Part shown: piece after piece, positions 18,457-26,804 of the stretch
Layout of the letters: every line of letters starts with the position of its first letter
Position numbering within the stretch: the first letter of the stretch is position 1
From: Nordella sp. HKS 07
GTDB taxonomy: Bacteria > Pseudomonadota > Alphaproteobacteria > Rhizobiales > Aestuariivirgaceae
Reading direction: 5' to 3'
DNA: 64,000 bases
Assembly (NCBI RefSeq): GCF_011046735.1
Contig: NZ_CP049258.1
Span: 1,528,001 to 1,592,000 of the forward strand
Notes under the pieces: model-generated
Told to the model about the DNA's origin: nothing
Seen by the model: only the letters and a program-made list of their open reading frames with translations
Database searches by the model: none
Translations under genes and position numbers: made by a program

Positions 18457-19485
18457 ATGAAGCATGGAGCAGTCATAACAGGCTTGACCATCCTGTTGAC
18501 GGCGGGCCCGGCATTTGCCGAAGGCCAACTCAACATCTATAACTGGGGCAACTATACAAGCCCCGAGCTGATCAAGAAGTTCGAAGACACCTACAAGGTC
18601 AAGGTGACGGTTACCGATTTCGACTCGAACGACACCGCTCTCGCCAAGCTCAAGGCCGGCGGCCATGGCTTCGACATCGTCGTGCCCTCCAATTCGCATG
18701 TCCCGATCTTCATCCACGAAGGCGTCCTGCTCGAATCGCGCCCCGACCAGATGGAGAACTTCAAGAATGTCGACGATCGCTGGGTGAATGTCGAATGGGA
18801 CAAGGGCCGCCACTACACGGTGCCCTGGGCCTGGGGCTCTACCGGCGTCATCGTAAACACCAAGGTCTATAGTGGCGACCCCAATACCTGGAAGATCATC
18901 TTCGACCCGCCCGAGGAGCTGAAGGGCAAGATCAACGTGCTGCCCGAGATGCTCGATACGCTGGGCGCCGCGATCAAATACAATGGCGGCGAGCTCTGCA
19001 CGGACGACAAGGAGATCCTCAAGAAGGCGCATGCGACGCTCGTCGCCGCCAAGCCCAACTGGTTGTCCATGGACTACAGCAACGTCGAAAAATACGTGAA
19101 GGAGGACTTCGCCGCCGGCGTCAATTACAGCGGCGCCGCCTTCCGCGCCCGCCTGCAGAACGACAAGCTCGTCTATGGCTATCCGAAGGAAGGCTATTCC
19201 CTCTGGATGGACAGCGCGGCCATCATCAAGGACGCCAAGAACGTCGATAACGCCAAGCTGTTTCTGAACTTCATCATGGCTCCGGAGAACGCCGGGCTCA
19301 TCTCGAGCTTCACGCGTTATGCCAACGGCATCAAGGGCTCGGAAGCGTTCATGCCCGAAGACATGAAGACGGCGCCGGAAGTGGTGATTCCGGCGGACTT
19401 GCAGGGGCCCGGGAAATTCGACCCCGTCTGCTCCGCGGAAGTGCAGGCGCTCTACACCCGCATCTGGACGGACATCACCAAATAA
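18457..19485 (+). CDS. potD: Polyamine-type periplasmic binding protein, copy 1
   Basis: 342 residues with a signal peptide ending near AFA (residue 21). The mature start EGQLNIYNWGNYTSPELIKK is the PotD/PotF signature. The chosen ATG at 18457 follows AAGGAAAGGAAA. A second gene immediately downstream is highly similar over its whole length, so this is a tandem duplication. Ligand is probably a polyamine or a related amine; the duplicates may differ in preference. Confidence 0.9.
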   Translation: MKHGAVITGLTILLTAGPAFAEGQLNIYNWGNYTSPELIKKFEDTYKVKVTVTDFDSNDTALAKLKAGGHGFDIVVPSNSHVPIFIHEGVLLESRPDQMENFKNVDDRWVNVEWDKGRHYTVPWAWGSTGVIVNTKVYSGDPNTWKIIFDPPEELKGKINVLPEMLDTLGAAIKYNGGELCTDDKEILKKAHATLVAAKPNWLSMDYSNVEKYVKEDFAAGVNYSGAAFRARLQNDKLVYGYPKEGYSLWMDSAAIIKDAKNVDNAKLFLNFIMAPENAGLISSFTRYANGIKGSEAFMPEDMKTAPEVVIPADLQGPGKFDPVCSAEVQALYTRIWTDITK

Positions 19486-19499
19486 GCGCAGACTGAACG

Positions 19500-19523
19500 G
19501 GCCCCGGCGTCAAAACCGGGGCC
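19500..19523 (+). terminator. Intercistronic hairpin
   Basis: Arms GGCCCCGG / CCGGGGCC enclose an 8-base loop. No T-tract follows, so it may act as a partial terminator or 3'-end stabiliser between the two binding-protein genes. Confidence 0.6.
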
Positions 19524-19554
19524 TAAATTATAACGACGTTAGGGAGAAGCTTGA

Positions 19555-20592
19555 ATGACGATGAAACTGAAATGGGCGGGACTTGGCCTCGCCATGACCG
19601 CCTTTGCCGCGAGTCCCGCCTTGGCCGAGGGCGAGCTCAATATCTACAATTGGGGCAACTACACCAATCCCGATCTCATCAAGAAGTTCGAGGAGACCTA
19701 CAAGGTCAAGGTCACCGTGACCGATTATGATTCGAACGACACGGCGCTCGCCAAGGTCCGCGCCGGCGGCCACGGCTTCGACATCGTCGTGCCGTCGGCG
19801 AATTTCGTGCCTGTGTGGGTCAAGGAGGGGCTCCTCCTCGAGACGCGACCCGACCAGATGGAGAATTTCAAGAATGTCGACGATCGCTGGGTGAATGTCG
19901 AATGGGACAAGGGCCGCCACTATACTGTGCCGTGGCAGTGGGGCTCGACCGGCGTCATCGTCGACACCTCCCTCTATAAGGGCGACATCAACACGTCCGG
20001 CATCATCTTCAACCCGCCGGACGAGCTCAAGGGCAAGATCAATGTGGCCCCTGAGATGAACGACGTCATGGCGGCGGTCATCTGGTATCTGGGTGGCGAA
20101 TGGTGCACCGCTGACAAGGGGCTCCTCAAGAAGGCGCGCGACACGCTGATCGAGGCCAAGAAGAGCTGGATATCCATGGACTATGGCGTGATCGACAAAT
20201 TCGCCAGCCGCGATTTTGGTGCCGCCTATTACTGGAACGGCGCCGCCTTGCGTTCCAGAATGAAGAACAAGGATGTCCGCTTCGGCTATCCGAAGGAAGG
20301 CTATCCTCTGTTCATGGACAGCGTCGCCGTGCTGAAGGACGCCAAGAATGTCGAGAACGCCAAGCTGTTCCAGAACTTCATCATGGATCCACAGAATGCC
20401 GCGCTGATCTCCGCCTTCGCCAAATATGCGAACGGCATCAAGGGATCGGAGCAGTTCCTGCCGGAAGAGATGAAGGGCGCGCCGGAAGTCGAGATTCCGG
20501 CCGAATTCGTGGACAAGGGCCACTTCTTCAAGCTCTGCGAGCCGGAAGTGACGGCACTCTATTCGAAGATCTGGACCGAGCTGCTCAAGTAG
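19555..20592 (+). CDS. potD: Polyamine-type periplasmic binding protein, copy 2
   Basis: 345 residues with a signal peptide ending near ALA (residue 24) and mature start EGELNIYNWGNYTNP. It differs from copy 1 in the ligand-facing middle region (for example WQWGSTGVIVDT versus WAWGSTGVIVNT, and AAYYWNGAAL versus VNYSGAAF). It has its own ribosome site (AGGGAGAAG). The importer thus has at least two binding proteins for one channel. A trace of a third copy follows at 20636. Confidence 0.9.
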   Translation: MTMKLKWAGLGLAMTAFAASPALAEGELNIYNWGNYTNPDLIKKFEETYKVKVTVTDYDSNDTALAKVRAGGHGFDIVVPSANFVPVWVKEGLLLETRPDQMENFKNVDDRWVNVEWDKGRHYTVPWQWGSTGVIVDTSLYKGDINTSGIIFNPPDELKGKINVAPEMNDVMAAVIWYLGGEWCTADKGLLKKARDTLIEAKKSWISMDYGVIDKFASRDFGAAYYWNGAALRSRMKNKDVRFGYPKEGYPLFMDSVAVLKDAKNVENAKLFQNFIMDPQNAALISAFAKYANGIKGSEQFLPEEMKGAPEVEIPAEFVDKGHFFKLCEPEVTALYSKIWTELLK

Positions 20593-20602
20593 TCCGCCCT
20601 TC

Positions 20603-20631
20603 GCCTCTCCCGTCCACGGGCCGGGAGAGGC
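20603..20631 (+). terminator. Hairpin after the second binding protein
   Basis: Perfect arms GCCTCTCCCG (20603-20612) and CGGGAGAGGC (20622-20631) lie 10 bases after the stop codon. No T-tract follows. It is comparable to the hairpin after copy 1. Confidence 0.6.
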
Positions 20632-20635
20632 ACCC

Positions 20636-20662
20636 GACGTCTGGACGGAACTGACGAAATAG
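20636..20662 (+). pseudogene. 3' relic of a third potD-like copy
   Basis: Read in frame, these bases give DVWTELTK followed by TAG, which matches the last residues of copy 1 (RIWTDITK) and copy 2 (KIWTELLK). A hairpin follows at 20673, as behind the intact copies. This looks like the remaining tail of a deleted duplicate. Confidence 0.6.
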
Positions 20663-20672
20663 TGTGTAACGT

Positions 20673-20696
20673 CTCCCGGCGGAAATCGGCCGGGAG
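20673..20696 (+). terminator. Rho-independent-type terminator
   Basis: Arms CTCCCGGC (20673-20680) and GCCGGGAG (20689-20696) are followed by TCCTTTCT. It would end the potABCD transcript before the serine-hydrolase gene. Confidence 0.6.
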
Positions 20697-20710
20697 TCCT
20701 TTCTCAAATC

Positions 20711-21919
20711 ATGACATCCTATAAGAATTCAGAGCCGCGCCCGCCGATCATGCGCGAAAGCCCGCCCAAATTGCGCGTGCCTTTTGCCGACTGGGACCGC
20801 CCGCCCTGGAACCGCTGGTCGTTCCAGCATGTGCGCGAATTGCTGCCGACGGCGGAAGTCTGGCGCGGCAACGGCCCGCCATCGAGCCTGCCGCAAGTGC
20901 CGCACGATCTGAGCGGCATCGAATTCTCCGGCGCCGACGGCGTCGGTCGCACAGTCGAGTCGTTTCTCGATGAGAGCTACACCGACGGCTTCCTGGTCCT
21001 GCACAAGGGCCGCATCCTCACCGAGCGCTATTTCAACGGCATGGGCGAGCGCAGCCTGCATCTTTCCCAGTCCATGGCGAAATCGGTGACGGCCGCCGCC
21101 GCCGGCTGCCTGGTGGCGCAAGGCCTTCTCGATCCGGATGCGCTCATCACTTATTATCTGCCCGAGCTCGAAGGGACGGCCTATCGCGGCGCCAGGCTCC
21201 GGCACGTCCTCGACATGACGTCGGGCGTGCGCTTCTCGGAGGATTACACCGATCCGCATTCCGACATAGGCCGCAGCGATGTGGCCTCGGGCTGGAAGCC
21301 CGCCCCTGCCGGAGCTGACGGCTTTCCCGAGCATATGTGGGAGCTCATCCTCTCCCTCACGGCGCTCGAGCGCCCGCATGGCGAGCTTTTTGTCTACCGT
21401 TCGATTGAAACCGACGTGCTCGCCTTCTGCATGGAGCGCGCCAGCGGCAAACGTCTGCCGCAACTCGTCTCCGAGCTCTTGTGGCAGCCGATGGGGGCGG
21501 ATGAGAGCGCCTGCTTCACGCTCGACAGGGCCGGCTATGCGCTCGCCGATGGCGGGCTCAATGCCACCTTGCGCGACTATGCCCGCTTCGGCGCGCTCTA
21601 TCTGCAGGACGGATATTTCAACGGCAGGCAGATCGTGCCGGCCGGCTGGGTGCTGGAGACCCGGATCGGCGATGCGCGCTTGTTCGGCGAGCCTTATACG
21701 CTCACCACGCCCAACGGCGCCTATCGCAACCAGTTCTGGATCGAGGATGTGTCGCGCCCGGCGATCATGTGCCGGGGCGTCTTCGGGCAGCTCATCTATA
21801 TCGACCCGGCCCGCGATCTCGTTGTCGTCAAATTGTCGAGCTGGCCTGACTTCCTCAATATCGAGCTCGGCGTCAACACCTTGCGCATGATCCACGCGCT
21901 GGCCAATGAGCTCGTTTGA
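20711..21919 (+). CDS. Serine hydrolase of the beta-lactamase/class C fold
   Basis: 402 residues. The SxxK nucleophile motif is SMAKS, followed by HVLDMTSGVRFSEDY, typical of class C beta-lactamase-like esterases and D-aminopeptidases. A YRS motif stands in the position of the catalytic YxN. No clear signal peptide, so probably cytoplasmic. Substrate unknown. It lies just after the polyamine importer and may be separately transcribed because a terminator precedes it. The start may instead be the ATG at 20750. Confidence 0.8.
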   Translation: MTSYKNSEPRPPIMRESPPKLRVPFADWDRPPWNRWSFQHVRELLPTAEVWRGNGPPSSLPQVPHDLSGIEFSGADGVGRTVESFLDESYTDGFLVLHKGRILTERYFNGMGERSLHLSQSMAKSVTAAAAGCLVAQGLLDPDALITYYLPELEGTAYRGARLRHVLDMTSGVRFSEDYTDPHSDIGRSDVASGWKPAPAGADGFPEHMWELILSLTALERPHGELFVYRSIETDVLAFCMERASGKRLPQLVSELLWQPMGADESACFTLDRAGYALADGGLNATLRDYARFGALYLQDGYFNGRQIVPAGWVLETRIGDARLFGEPYTLTTPNGAYRNQFWIEDVSRPAIMCRGVFGQLIYIDPARDLVVVKLSSWPDFLNIELGVNTLRMIHALANELV

Positions 21920-21954
21920 GAAGAATTGAACGCCGCGGGATCAACTCATTCAGA

Positions 21955-22311
21955 TCACTGCAGAACGGCGACCTGCACCTTGGCGACGCCGGTATCGTGC
22001 AGGCCCACGGCCATGGCCGCGCCATAGGCGAGATCGATGATGCGCCCACGAACGAACGGGCCGCGGTCATTGATGCGCACAATGACCGAGCGGCCGTTGC
22101 GCAGATTGGTGACGCGCACCTTGGTGCCGAATTTCAGCGAGCGGTGCGCCGCGGTGAAGCCGTTTGGATTGAATTTCTCGCCATTCGCGGTCTTGCGGCC
22201 TGTTTTGTAGTAGGAAGCCATGCCCACTTGTGCCTGGGCGATATCTGCGGATGAAATGAGGACAGGCGTTGCAAAAGCGCAAAAGATCAGCGCAGCGAGA
22301 AATCGCTTCAT
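21955..22311 (-). CDS. RlpA-like septal-ring/lytic transglycosylase protein, short form
   Basis: 118 residues with a signal peptide ending near AQA. The double-psi beta-barrel domain has GMASYYKTGRKTANGEKF and VRINDRGPFVRGRIIDLA with the conserved aspartate. No SPOR domain follows, so it is a minimal RlpA. The ATG at 22311 is chosen because GAGGGGAA precedes it and the signal peptide begins there. It converges on the serine-hydrolase gene. Confidence 0.85.
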   Translation of the reverse strand: MKRFLAALIFCAFATPVLISSADIAQAQVGMASYYKTGRKTANGEKFNPNGFTAAHRSLKFGTKVRVTNLRNGRSVIVRINDRGPFVRGRIIDLAYGAAMAVGLHDTGVAKVQVAVLQ

Positions 22312-22488
22312 CACATTCCCCTCGATTTTATACGGAACCCAAAGACCAGAAATGTCTCTGGACTGATTCAACTTGAAAACAGGTCCCCTGACGGTTCCCC
22401 GCGAGTGAAGAGCGGAATGCCGTGAATAGTGTTCCCTCACATCCCGTAGAATGTGGCGTAGGGGGCGTATAAGGCGAGAATGTGACCG

Positions 22489-23739
22489 CTATGACGCTAG
22501 GTCAGCCATCCCATCCAGGGGAATATTCGGTGTCTTGCCTGCAACAAGATCCGCCGTGATGCGCGCCGCGCCATGGCTCATCGTCCAGCCCATATGGCCC
22601 TGGCCGGTGTTGAACCACAGATTCTTGTAGCGGCCGCGCCCCAGGATCGGCGTTCCCTCCGGCGTCATCGGCCGCAGTCCCGCCCAATGCTCCGCCTGCT
22701 GCCAATCGGCGCCATTGGGAAAGAGCTCGCGCATCACCGCAAGCATGGTGCGGAAATCCTCCGGCCGGTGACTGCGGTTGTAGCATGAGAACTCCGCGGT
22801 CGCGGTGGCGCGCACGCGATCGCCATAGGGCGCATAGGCGACGAGATTTTCCTCGTCGATGCCGCCGATGGCCGGCGGATTGTTCCGACCCGCTACGGGC
22901 GCTGTGATCGAATAGCCCTTCACCGGATAGATCGGCAGGTCGGCGCCGAGCTCGCGCGCCAATTGCGGGGAATAGACGCCGAGCGACAGCACGACGATGT
23001 CGGCCGTCTCGCGGCCTTTGTCGGTGACAACAGCGTTGATCCGGTCACCATCTTTGTCGAAACCTTTGACCGTTGTCCCGAATTTGAATTTCACGCCCTG
23101 CCCCTCGAGCCACGTCGCCATGTTGCGCGCGAAGAGGCGGCAGTCTCCGCTCTCGTCATAGGGCGCATAGAGGGCGCCGGCGAACTTGTCCTTGACCTCG
23201 CCGAGCGCCGCGTCCTTCGCCGCGATTTTGTCGCGGCCGATCACTTCGATGACACAGCCCTGCCGGCGCAGGATCTCGGCTTTCGCCGCCGCCCCGTCGA
23301 GCCCCTTCTGGCTGCGATAGAGATAGAGAAGCCCGTCCTTGCGCCCGTCATAGGCGATCCTGGCGCGCGCCAGCGTCTCGTGGAACACATCGAGCGAATA
23401 GGCGCAGAGCCGCGCTTTGCGCGCGGTATTGAGCGCCGCCTTCTCGGCCGTGCATTGCTGCCAGAATTTCCACATCCAGCGCCAGAATTGCGGATCGGGA
23501 GTGGGCCGGAAGCGCAAAGCCTGGTCATTGCGCCAGAGCGACCGCAGCAGGATGCCGGGGGCCGCGGGCGACGACCAGGCATAGGCGTGGCTCGGCGCGA
23601 ACAGCCCGGCATTGCCATAGGAGGTGAAGGCCGCCGGCAGCGCCTCGCGGTCGATGACCGTGACCTCATGCCCGTCGCGGTTCAATTCATAGGCCGTCGT
23701 CACCCCGACAATGCCTGCCCCCAGAACCAGTGCTTTCAT
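22489..23739 (-). CDS. dadA: D-amino-acid dehydrogenase small subunit-like FAD protein
   Basis: 416 residues. The N-terminal FAD motif is VLGAGIVGVTTAYELNRDGHEVTVID and the C-terminal FAD loop is WFNTGQGHMGWTMS. A SYGNAGLFAPSHAYAWSSP segment is typical of DadA. The enzyme oxidatively deaminates D-amino acids and passes electrons to the respiratory chain. It is divergent from a second FAD oxidoreductase. A neighbouring racemase is absent, so D-amino acids may come from outside or from wall turnover. Confidence 0.9.
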   Translation of the reverse strand: MKALVLGAGIVGVTTAYELNRDGHEVTVIDREALPAAFTSYGNAGLFAPSHAYAWSSPAAPGILLRSLWRNDQALRFRPTPDPQFWRWMWKFWQQCTAEKAALNTARKARLCAYSLDVFHETLARARIAYDGRKDGLLYLYRSQKGLDGAAAKAEILRRQGCVIEVIGRDKIAAKDAALGEVKDKFAGALYAPYDESGDCRLFARNMATWLEGQGVKFKFGTTVKGFDKDGDRINAVVTDKGRETADIVVLSLGVYSPQLARELGADLPIYPVKGYSITAPVAGRNNPPAIGGIDEENLVAYAPYGDRVRATATAEFSCYNRSHRPEDFRTMLAVMRELFPNGADWQQAEHWAGLRPMTPEGTPILGRGRYKNLWFNTGQGHMGWTMSHGAARITADLVAGKTPNIPLDGMADLAS

Positions 23740-23808
23740 GACCGCCCGCTTTTCCTGACCCAGGCCAAGTCGCGACGGCTATCACGCCTTGGCCCATTTT
23801 TTTGCCCA

Positions 23809-23847
23809 TGATCTTATCGGAAAACCGGCATCCACTTTTCCGGATCA
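23809..23847. repeat. Short palindromic repeat, family A
   Basis: Arms TGATC ... GGATCA with inner CGGAAAACCGG and CCACTTTTCCG. Its reverse complement shares GTGG-(TACC/ATGCC)-GGTTTT with the element at 14511-14539. Located in the divergent region between two FAD oxidoreductase genes, so it may overlap their promoters. Confidence 0.6.
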
Positions 23848-23866
23848 TTGGCTAGTGGTAGGCGAG

Positions 23867-25240
23867 ATGAGGCCGTCCGACAATATCGAAGCGCACATGC
23901 CCTCCACCACCCACGCCGATGCCTTCCATTTCGACCATCCCGTCCGCAGCTTCTGGGAAGCGAGCGCCGCCCCTCTGGGGCTAGCGACGCCGCCTTTGGC
24001 GGGTGACGCCCAATGCGACGTGGCGATCATCGGCGCCGGCTATACCGGCCTTGCCGCCGCCCTCAGGCTCAGCAGCGAATACGGCCTCGATGTGCGCGTC
24101 CTTGAGGCGGGCGAGCCCGGCTGGGGCGCCTCGGGACGCAATGGCGGCTTTGCCTGCATCGGCTGTCACAAGCGCAGCTACGGCTCGCTGATCCAATCCT
24201 ACGGCCTCGACGAGACGCGCCGCTTCTATGGCGCCATGAAGGATGCCGTCGACCTGGTGCGCGAGCTCTGCGCAAGTCACGGCATCGACGCCTGGATCCA
24301 TGAGGGCGGCGAGATCTCGCTGGCGCATTTGCCGAGTCGCTGGGCCGAACTGGAGGAAGAGCGCGACTTCATGGCCCGCATCTTTGGCGAGAAGCTGTCG
24401 ATCTTCACCGTCGAGGAGTTGAAGGCGCGAGGCCTGTGGGCGCCGACATTCCATGGCGGCATCCACAATGCCACCGGCTTCAGCATCCATCCCCTGAACT
24501 ATGCGCGGGGCCTGGCCCGCGCCGTTCATTCAGCCGGCGTTCCCATCCACGGCTCCTCGCGCGTGCGGCGCTGGGAACAGGCCGGGGGCCGCCATCGCCT
24601 GACGACTCAGGGCGGCACGCTCACCGCCCGACGTGTCATCGTCGCTACCAATGGCTACACGCCGGAAGACGTCTCACCCCACCATGCCGGCCGCCTGATG
24701 CCGGCGCTCTCCAATATCATCGTCACCCGCCCCTTGAGCGAGGCCGAACGCGCCGAGCAGGGCTGGACCTCGCGCCTGATGGCTTTCGACACGCGCAATC
24801 TGCTTCATTATTTCCGGCTTCTGCCCGATGGCCGCTTTCTCTTCGGCGGGCGCGGCGGCACCGACGCCTCGGACGCGGGCGCCGCTCCGATGCAGCACCA
24901 TATGACCGCGACCTTGCGCCGGATGTTCCCGGTTTTCGGTGCCGCGGACATCACCCATTTCTGGCGCGGCTTCGTCTGCCTCGCTTACGACCTCGTGCCT
25001 TATGTCGGACCGCTCGATACGGAAAAGACGGTGTGGACCGCGATCGCCTATCACGGCAATGGCGTCGCCATGGCGACCTATTCCGGCATGGCCCTCGCCG
25101 ATCTCATCGCCGGGGACCCGAAACGCGCTAATCTCCCATCGGTCCTGACCAGGCGCCTCGCCCGCTTCCCCCTTGCCGGACTGCGGCCGCTTTACCTCAA
25201 GGGCGCCTATCTGTGGTTCAACTATCAGGACGGACGGTAG
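23867..25240 (+). CDS. FAD-dependent oxidoreductase, gamma-glutamylputrescine oxidase-like
   Basis: About 457 residues of the DAO family. The dinucleotide motif is VAIIGAGYTGLAAALRL and is followed by GASGRNGGFACIGC, the usual PuuB/OrdL pattern. The C-terminal FAD contact is AIAYHGNGVAMATYSG. Relatives oxidise gamma-glutamyl-putrescine or related amines with oxygen. The ATG at 23867 is preferred; ATG 23897 is also possible. Its 3' end overlaps the convergent aminomutase gene by 23 bases. Placement near the polyamine-type importer supports an amine-oxidation role. Confidence 0.8.
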   Translation: MRPSDNIEAHMPSTTHADAFHFDHPVRSFWEASAAPLGLATPPLAGDAQCDVAIIGAGYTGLAAALRLSSEYGLDVRVLEAGEPGWGASGRNGGFACIGCHKRSYGSLIQSYGLDETRRFYGAMKDAVDLVRELCASHGIDAWIHEGGEISLAHLPSRWAELEEERDFMARIFGEKLSIFTVEELKARGLWAPTFHGGIHNATGFSIHPLNYARGLARAVHSAGVPIHGSSRVRRWEQAGGRHRLTTQGGTLTARRVIVATNGYTPEDVSPHHAGRLMPALSNIIVTRPLSEAERAEQGWTSRLMAFDTRNLLHYFRLLPDGRFLFGGRGGTDASDAGAAPMQHHMTATLRRMFPVFGAADITHFWRGFVCLAYDLVPYVGPLDTEKTVWTAIAYHGNGVAMATYSGMALADLIAGDPKRANLPSVLTRRLARFPLAGLRPLYLKGAYLWFNYQDGR

Positions 25241-26309
25241 GGTCAGCGCCACCCTCATAGCTGTGGCTTCCGCCCAGATAATCCCGGAGCACGTAGCTTC
25301 CATCGTTCTCCTGGATAATATAGGACGGTCCAATCGGCACTTTTCCATGCCCGCCCGGAATGTCGAGCACATAGGTCGGCTGGCACAGCCCCGACAGGCG
25401 GCCGCGCAGCGCCTGCACGAGCTTCTGTCCGTCAGCGATGGAACAGCGGAAATGCCCCGTGCCCTTCGCTTTGTCGAGATGGTGAAGGTAGTAGGGCTTC
25501 ACCCGCGCCCGCACCAGATCGCGCATGAGCCTGGCCAGGACGTCGACATTGTTGTTCACGCCCTTGAGGAGAACGGTTTGCGACAAGAGGGGTATGCCGG
25601 CATCGGCCAGCCGGGCGAGTGCTGTCCTGACGGCATCCGTCAACTCGTTAGGATGATTGACATGAACGACGACATAGACCGCGGCCCTGGTCTTGAGCGC
25701 CGCGACGAGATCGTCCGTGATGCGGCCGGGATCGACGATCGGGACTCTGGTGTGGAAGCGGATGACATCCACATGCTGCAACTCCGAAATTCGTCGCAGG
25801 ATGGCGCCAAGCCGGCGGTCCGACAGAATGAGGGGGTCGCCGCCGGAGAGGATGACCTCCCAGATGTCCGGCGTCCGCGCAATATAGTCTAGAGCGGCCT
25901 CGAGTTCTTCATGGCTCAGGGCTTCATCGGCCTGGCCGACCTTCTCCCGCCGGAAGCAGAAGCGGCAATAGACCTGGCAGGTATGCGTGGGCTTGAGCAG
26001 TAGCCTGTCGGGATAGCGATGAGTGATGCCTTTGACCTTCTGAAAGGTCTCATCACCGATCGGGTCCGCCATCTCCTCGTTGCGGACATACAGTTCATCC
26101 GTGGACGGCACATATTGCGCATAGACCGGATCCGAAACATCGAGCGCCCGCATCTGCCGGAATGTCTCCGGGGTCAGCCGGATCGAAAAATTCTCCTCCA
26201 CGGGCCGCAACTCGCCGTCGGTCCCTTGCGGGACGACACCGTGTTCGACAAGGGCGTCGAGCGAGTTCAGCGCCTTGGCCGGAATACGCACGGGCTTCTC
26301 TGCGGACAT
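25218..26309 (-). CDS. Lysine 2,3-aminomutase family radical SAM enzyme
   Basis: 363 residues. The radical-SAM cluster motif CQVYCRFCF supplies C111, C115 and C118, followed by the aminomutase-typical EVILSGGDPL and LLSQTVLLKGVNNN. The family uses PLP plus SAM to interconvert alpha- and beta-lysine. This length (shorter than 416-residue KamA) is also seen for EpmB-like enzymes that act for elongation factor P, but no epmA is nearby. The ATG at 26309 follows GAAGGAGGAG. Its neighbours point to amino-acid breakdown, which favours the catabolic reading. Confidence 0.85.
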   Translation of the reverse strand: MSAEKPVRIPAKALNSLDALVEHGVVPQGTDGELRPVEENFSIRLTPETFRQMRALDVSDPVYAQYVPSTDELYVRNEEMADPIGDETFQKVKGITHRYPDRLLLKPTHTCQVYCRFCFRREKVGQADEALSHEELEAALDYIARTPDIWEVILSGGDPLILSDRRLGAILRRISELQHVDVIRFHTRVPIVDPGRITDDLVAALKTRAAVYVVVHVNHPNELTDAVRTALARLADAGIPLLSQTVLLKGVNNNVDVLARLMRDLVRARVKPYYLHHLDKAKGTGHFRCSIADGQKLVQALRGRLSGLCQPTYVLDIPGGHGKVPIGPSYIIQENDGSYVLRDYLGGSHSYEGGADPTVRPDS

Positions 26310-26332
26310 GGTTCTGCCGATCTCCTCCTTCG

Positions 26333-26389
26333 AAAAAATTGAAGCGCGCGAACCTCCCGTCACCTCTGACGGGATGGCTCGCGCGCTTC
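26333..26389 (-). terminator. Strong terminator behind the RidA gene
   Basis: On the minus strand a stem with outer arms GGAAGCGCGCGA / TCGCGCGCTTC and inner arms CCCGTCA / TGACGGG is followed by AATTTTTTCG. It separates the ridA transcript from the aminomutase gene. Confidence 0.8.
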
Positions 26390-26437
26390 CCCTTCGCAAG
26401 CTCAGGCGCCCATTGCCGGGCGCCGGCTATGTTCAGT

Positions 26438-26788
26438 TCAGATCGCCGCCTCGACCATGATCTCGACATCGAGACCGGGGCCGGCAAGCTTGGATTCGAC
26501 GGTGGCGCGGGCCGGCGACTGGCCGGGGACTACCCAGGCATCCCAGGCTTCGTTCATCTCGGCCCAGGTCTTGATGTCGGTCAGCCAGATATTGGCCTTG
26601 ACGATCTTCGTCTTGTCGGTGCCGGCTCCCTTCAGCGTGGCATCGATCTGGTCCAGGATGTCCTTGGTCTGTTCCTTGACCGACTTGCCGACCGTTTTCT
26701 CCGCGACATAGCCGGACAGATAGATCATGTTCCCATGGATCACCGCGTCGCTCATGCGGTTGCCGGCGCCGATACGCTTCAAAGCCAT
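26438..26788 (-). CDS. RidA/YjgF family protein
   Basis: 116 residues with the trimeric chorismate-mutase-like fold of RidA: NMIYLSGYVAE, then VKANIWLTDIKTWAEMNEAW. The family drains reactive enamine/imine products of PLP enzymes; some members instead act on specific substrates. The position of the usual conserved arginine is Ala-Arg-Ala-Thr-Val (PARATVES), which is intact. The start at 26788 follows AAGGAGGAGAG. It stands between the PLP-dependent aminomutase and amidohydrolase genes, which fits a helper role. Confidence 0.9.
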   Translation of the reverse strand: MALKRIGAGNRMSDAVIHGNMIYLSGYVAEKTVGKSVKEQTKDILDQIDATLKGAGTDKTKIVKANIWLTDIKTWAEMNEAWDAWVVPGQSPARATVESKLAGPGLDVEIMVEAAI

Positions 26789-26804
26789 TGCACTCTCCTC
26801 CTTG

